From the NCBI GenBank assembly GCA_947460915.1, contig CANHKJ010000134.1:1-7937 (forward strand): DNA of 7,937 nucleotides, in the 5' to 3' direction. The translations under genes were made by a program, and so were the position numbers. The DNA comes from Verrucomicrobiia bacterium. GTDB taxonomy: Bacteria; Verrucomicrobiota; Verrucomicrobiia; Verrucomicrobiales; Akkermansiaceae. The notes under the pieces were generated by a model. That model did not search any database. It was not told the origin of the DNA and worked only from the letters and a program-made list of their open reading frames with translations. Below, in pieces: positions 5,573 through 7,937 of the stretch (position 1 is its first letter; each line of letters begins with the position of its first letter).

Positions 5573-5582
5573 CAGCTCCGCC

Positions 5583-7694
5583 ATGCGAAATCATTTGCTC
5601 CTTTATCCCATCGTCCTCCCCCTTACTTTTGGTGCGGCTTTGCTGCACGCTCAGGAAAATAACGCGCCTCAGGCCACGGAAAATCTCGACGCCGTCGTTG
5701 TCACAGCCGAATCAGAGGCCGATGAAAGCATTCAGGATGCTTGGCTCCCTGCCATCACGGGTACTTCGATTTTTGCCGGTAAAAAAACAGCGGTGCTCGA
5801 TTTCGATAAGCAACCGCGCATCGTTGGCAACAATTACCGTCAAGCTTTGAACCAGACGCCGAGTTTGTTGCTCAGTGAGGAAGCCACGCCCTTGGTCAGC
5901 ATTGGCTATCGTGGTCTGAATCCACATCGTGCCCAATTCACCCAAATGCTGCGCGACGGTCTGCCGATCCATGCGGATCAATTCGGCTACCCCGAGGCCT
6001 ACTACACACCGCCGCTCGATACGGTGGATCGCATCGAGTTCCTCCACGGTGGAGCCTCGCTGCAATATGGCCCGCAGCCTGGCGGCTCGCTGAACTACAT
6101 CACGCACCGCCCGCGCACCGATAAGGAATTTTCTCTGCGCAGCCAACACGTGGTCGGCAGCGATGATCTGTATTCGACCTTCACTTCCGCCGATGGCACG
6201 GTCGGCAAGCTGGGCTACTACACCTATTTCAACCATCGTCAGTCCGATGGATTCCGCAGCGCCAACAGTGATTACGATCTCAACAACGGCTCGATCAAGC
6301 TGGTGTATTCGCTCGACAATGGCGGCAACTTGATTTTCTCGGTCGATACCTACGAAGAAACTCACGGCGAGCCCGGAGGCTTGACGCGTGCGGATTTTCT
6401 CGCCGGAAGCAGAAAAGCCACGCGCCTTCATGACAACATGACCATCGAGCGCGACTCCGCGACCTTGACCTATGAAATGGAGCCGACACCCGAATCGTTT
6501 TTCACCGCCAGCCTATGGTGGTCCGACTACACCCGCTACAGCGAGCGCCAACGCGGTGGGGGCTTTGGCGCCTTTCCTGTAGGCCCTGGCTCCACGAGCA
6601 ACACCATCGAAGATCAAAATTTCCAAACACTGGGCTTCGATGCACGTTATCGCGTCAATTGGGGTGGAGAAAATGCCCACACCTTCAGCAGCGGCGTGCA
6701 GCTCTATCATTCCGATTCACCGCGCAAAGACTACCGCGGCGCGACCGCCAATGCTCACAGCGGTGCTCTGCGCAACTACTCCGAACGCGAAGTGTTCTAC
6801 GCCCCCGTATTTATTGAAAACCGCTTCCGCTTCGGAAAATTCTCGATCACTCCCGGCATCCGCGTCGAGAACTCATGGCAAGAAGTGCAGGAAAAAGTCA
6901 ACGTCGACAAAACCGGCGCAGGCACCCCACTCGGCGACAAAGATGACCAAGCCACCGTCGTGCTCGGCGGTCTGAGTCTCGAATACGAAATCGCCCCCGG
7001 TTCAGCGTTTTATGGAAACATTTCCCAAAGCTATCGCCCAGCGATCTTTACCGAAGCTGTACCCACAGGCGGCCTGACCGTCGTCAACGATGACCTCGAA
7101 GAAGGAAAATCGTTAGAGTATGAGATCGGCTATCGCACTCATCCCACCGATTGGTTGTCCATCGATACCAGTGCCTTCATCCTGGAATTCAAAGACCAGA
7201 TCGGCACCGTCGGCAATTCGTTAGAAAACGTGGGCGACAGTGTGCACAAAGGCATTGATGTATCGACCAGCATCGATCTGCTCACCCTTTACACGGGGGC
7301 TAAAGCGGAGAACACACTCGAATGGTTCTTCAACGCCACCGTGATGGATGCCGAGTTCACCAAAGGCCCACGTGATGGCAATCAGCCGCAGTATGCTGCC
7401 GACTTCATCATTCGCAGCGGCCTCACCTACAGCCACGGCGAGAAAGGGAAAGTCACACTCAGCAGCACCTGGGTGGACGATCATTTCGCCGATGACGGCA
7501 ACACCGCAAACTTCGCTGTGCCCGCCTACTACGTCTGGGACCTCACTGCCGAATACAAGATTCACGAAAACCTGCGCTTGCTCGCGGGCGTGAACAACTT
7601 GTTCGATGAAGACTACTACTCCCGCGTCCGCGCCGATGGAATCGATCCTGCCAACGGTCGCAACTTCTACATCGGAGCGTCTTTAGAATTCTAA
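5583..7694 (+). CDS. FecA-like TonB-dependent outer-membrane receptor
   Basis: Energy-driven importer of an iron complex across the outer membrane. The 703-residue protein has a signal peptide (cut after LLHA, residues 20-23), a TonB box LDAVVVTA (35-42), a plug domain at about 60-175 and a barrel to the C-terminus. The plug carries GYRGLNP (108-114), DGLPI (125-129), RIEFLHGGASLQYGPQPGGS (150-169) and LNYIT, closest to the ferric-citrate receptor FecA group, which has RYGPQ..GG. The end NNLFDEDYY (671-679) plus a terminal Phe is typical of these barrels. The FecA N-terminal signalling domain is absent, so no surface signalling to a sigma factor is expected. The ATG at 5583 is chosen because it gives the signal peptide directly; no Shine-Dalgarno is visible. 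The Fur box upstream supports iron as the cargo, but the exact ligand cannot be read from the sequence. Confidence 0.93.
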   Translation: MRNHLLLYPIVLPLTFGAALLHAQENNAPQATENLDAVVVTAESEADESIQDAWLPAITGTSIFAGKKTAVLDFDKQPRIVGNNYRQALNQTPSLLLSEEATPLVSIGYRGLNPHRAQFTQMLRDGLPIHADQFGYPEAYYTPPLDTVDRIEFLHGGASLQYGPQPGGSLNYITHRPRTDKEFSLRSQHVVGSDDLYSTFTSADGTVGKLGYYTYFNHRQSDGFRSANSDYDLNNGSIKLVYSLDNGGNLIFSVDTYEETHGEPGGLTRADFLAGSRKATRLHDNMTIERDSATLTYEMEPTPESFFTASLWWSDYTRYSERQRGGGFGAFPVGPGSTSNTIEDQNFQTLGFDARYRVNWGGENAHTFSSGVQLYHSDSPRKDYRGATANAHSGALRNYSEREVFYAPVFIENRFRFGKFSITPGIRVENSWQEVQEKVNVDKTGAGTPLGDKDDQATVVLGGLSLEYEIAPGSAFYGNISQSYRPAIFTEAVPTGGLTVVNDDLEEGKSLEYEIGYRTHPTDWLSIDTSAFILEFKDQIGTVGNSLENVGDSVHKGIDVSTSIDLLTLYTGAKAENTLEWFFNATVMDAEFTKGPRDGNQPQYAADFIIRSGLTYSHGEKGKVTLSSTWVDDHFADDGNTANFAVPAYYVWDLTAEYKIHENLRLLAGVNNLFDEDYYSRVRADGIDPANGRNFYIGASLEF

Positions 7695-7719
7695 TTTTTT
7701 GAATCTCTTTTGCGCTATC

Positions 7720-7753
7720 AGCAGCCACGGAGATTTTCTGTGGCTGCTTTGTT
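7720..7753 (+). terminator. Rho-independent terminator of the TonB receptor gene
   Basis: AGCAGCCAC (7720-7728) and GTGGCTGCT (7740-7748) form a perfect 9-bp GC-rich stem with an 11-nt loop, followed by TTGTTTG. It lies 25 nt beyond the stop codon, so the receptor is probably transcribed alone and the following gene has its own promoter. The T-tract is short and interrupted. Confidence 0.75.
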
Positions 7754-7855
7754 TGCATAAACCACATCATCAAGCGCCCGGGATTACTAGATTTTATTGC
7801 CAATATTCCTTTTTTCTGCATGGTGGTGCTGCACTTGTTGGTGCCCGCAAACCCC

Positions 7856-7937
7856 ATGAAATCGCTCTATTTTCTTTTTGCTTTGCTATCAGCGGCTACT
7901 TTGCAGGCAGCAGAAAAACCGAACATAATCGTCATCA
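7856..7937 (+). CDS. Sulfatase, N-terminal fragment cut by the window end
   Basis: The 27 visible residues are a signal peptide (MKSLYFLFALLSAATLQA, cut before A19) and AEKPNIIVI, the opening of the sulfatase (alkaline-phosphatase superfamily) fold, which usually continues with ADD(L/M)G and binds the metal with those aspartates. Sulfatases remove sulfate from esters such as algal or mucin polysaccharides and are abundant in Verrucomicrobiota and Planctomycetes. The Cys/Ser of the active-site CxPxR motif lies outside the window. An in-frame ATG at 7820 exists, but it would add twelve residues before the signal peptide. Substrate unknown. Confidence 0.7.
   Translation, partial: MKSLYFLFALLSAATLQAAEKPNIIVI

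Larger units (their letters stand above)
5256..5582. other. Intergenic region between the array and the TonB receptor
   Basis: This 327-bp divergent spacer separates minus-strand and plus-strand genes. It contains TTGACA (5301-5306), a small TGCC/GGCA stem (5391-5410), pyrimidine-rich sequence at 5516-5549 and the Fur-like palindrome (5550-5572). The receptor frame stays open up to 5433 with a TTG start, but the sequence before 5583 does not look like protein and would displace the signal peptide. I looked for the conserved boxes of cobalamin and TPP riboswitches and saw none. Confidence 0.6.

Noticed and set aside
5433..5582. N-terminal extension of the TonB receptor from a TTG start
   Set aside because: It would place 50 residues, translated through the Fur-like palindrome, ahead of a clear signal peptide.
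5712..6431. Minus-strand 239-codon frame inside the receptor gene
   Set aside because: Antisense shadow; the plus-strand frame is a full-length family member.
7543..7857. Minus-strand frame across the receptor end and terminator
   Set aside because: It crosses a strong terminator hairpin and shows no recognisable protein features.

Overview
The window looks like chromosomal DNA of a Gram-negative bacterium of the PVC group, most likely Verrucomicrobiota. This is an inference from three things: a branching enzyme of the eukaryote-like (GH13_8) type, a TonB-dependent outer-membrane receptor with a Fur-type operator, and the first codons of an exported sulfatase. Most starts lack a Shine-Dalgarno sequence. 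No 16S or other taxonomic marker is present, so the assignment is tentative.

Layout. (1) 82-2073, minus strand: a full-length 1,4-alpha-glucan branching enzyme for glycogen synthesis. (2) About 2205-5255: five small, unrelated genes, all on the minus strand, one per 520-710 bp block. All five proteins appear to be exported or membrane-bound: two or three with signal peptides, one lipoprotein and one four-helix membrane protein. None has a firm function. The gene borders carry recurring DNA: an 86-bp hairpin-forming element present twice (75/86 identical) that supplies the last codons and stop of two otherwise unrelated genes, and a GTTC[G/T]GCTAAGAAA motif just upstream of two others, with its core GCTAAGAA at a third border. 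This is the architecture of an integron gene-cassette array. The core sites deviate from the textbook attC consensus and no integrase lies in the window, so the assignment is a hypothesis. (3) 5256-5582: a 327-bp non-coding stretch with a possible promoter and a perfect 23-bp Fur-box-like palindrome. (4) 5583-7694, plus strand: a FecA-like TonB-dependent receptor, followed by a rho-independent terminator. (5) From 7856 to the window end: the signal peptide and first catalytic-domain strand of a sulfatase.

How they fit together. The branching enzyme (carbon storage), the iron-regulated receptor (siderophore or iron-citrate uptake) and the sulfatase are ordinary chromosomal genes with no visible link to each other. 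The middle block looks like inserted accessory DNA: it is visibly more AT-rich than either flank, all in one orientation, and has repeats at its joints. It is the most interesting part of the window.
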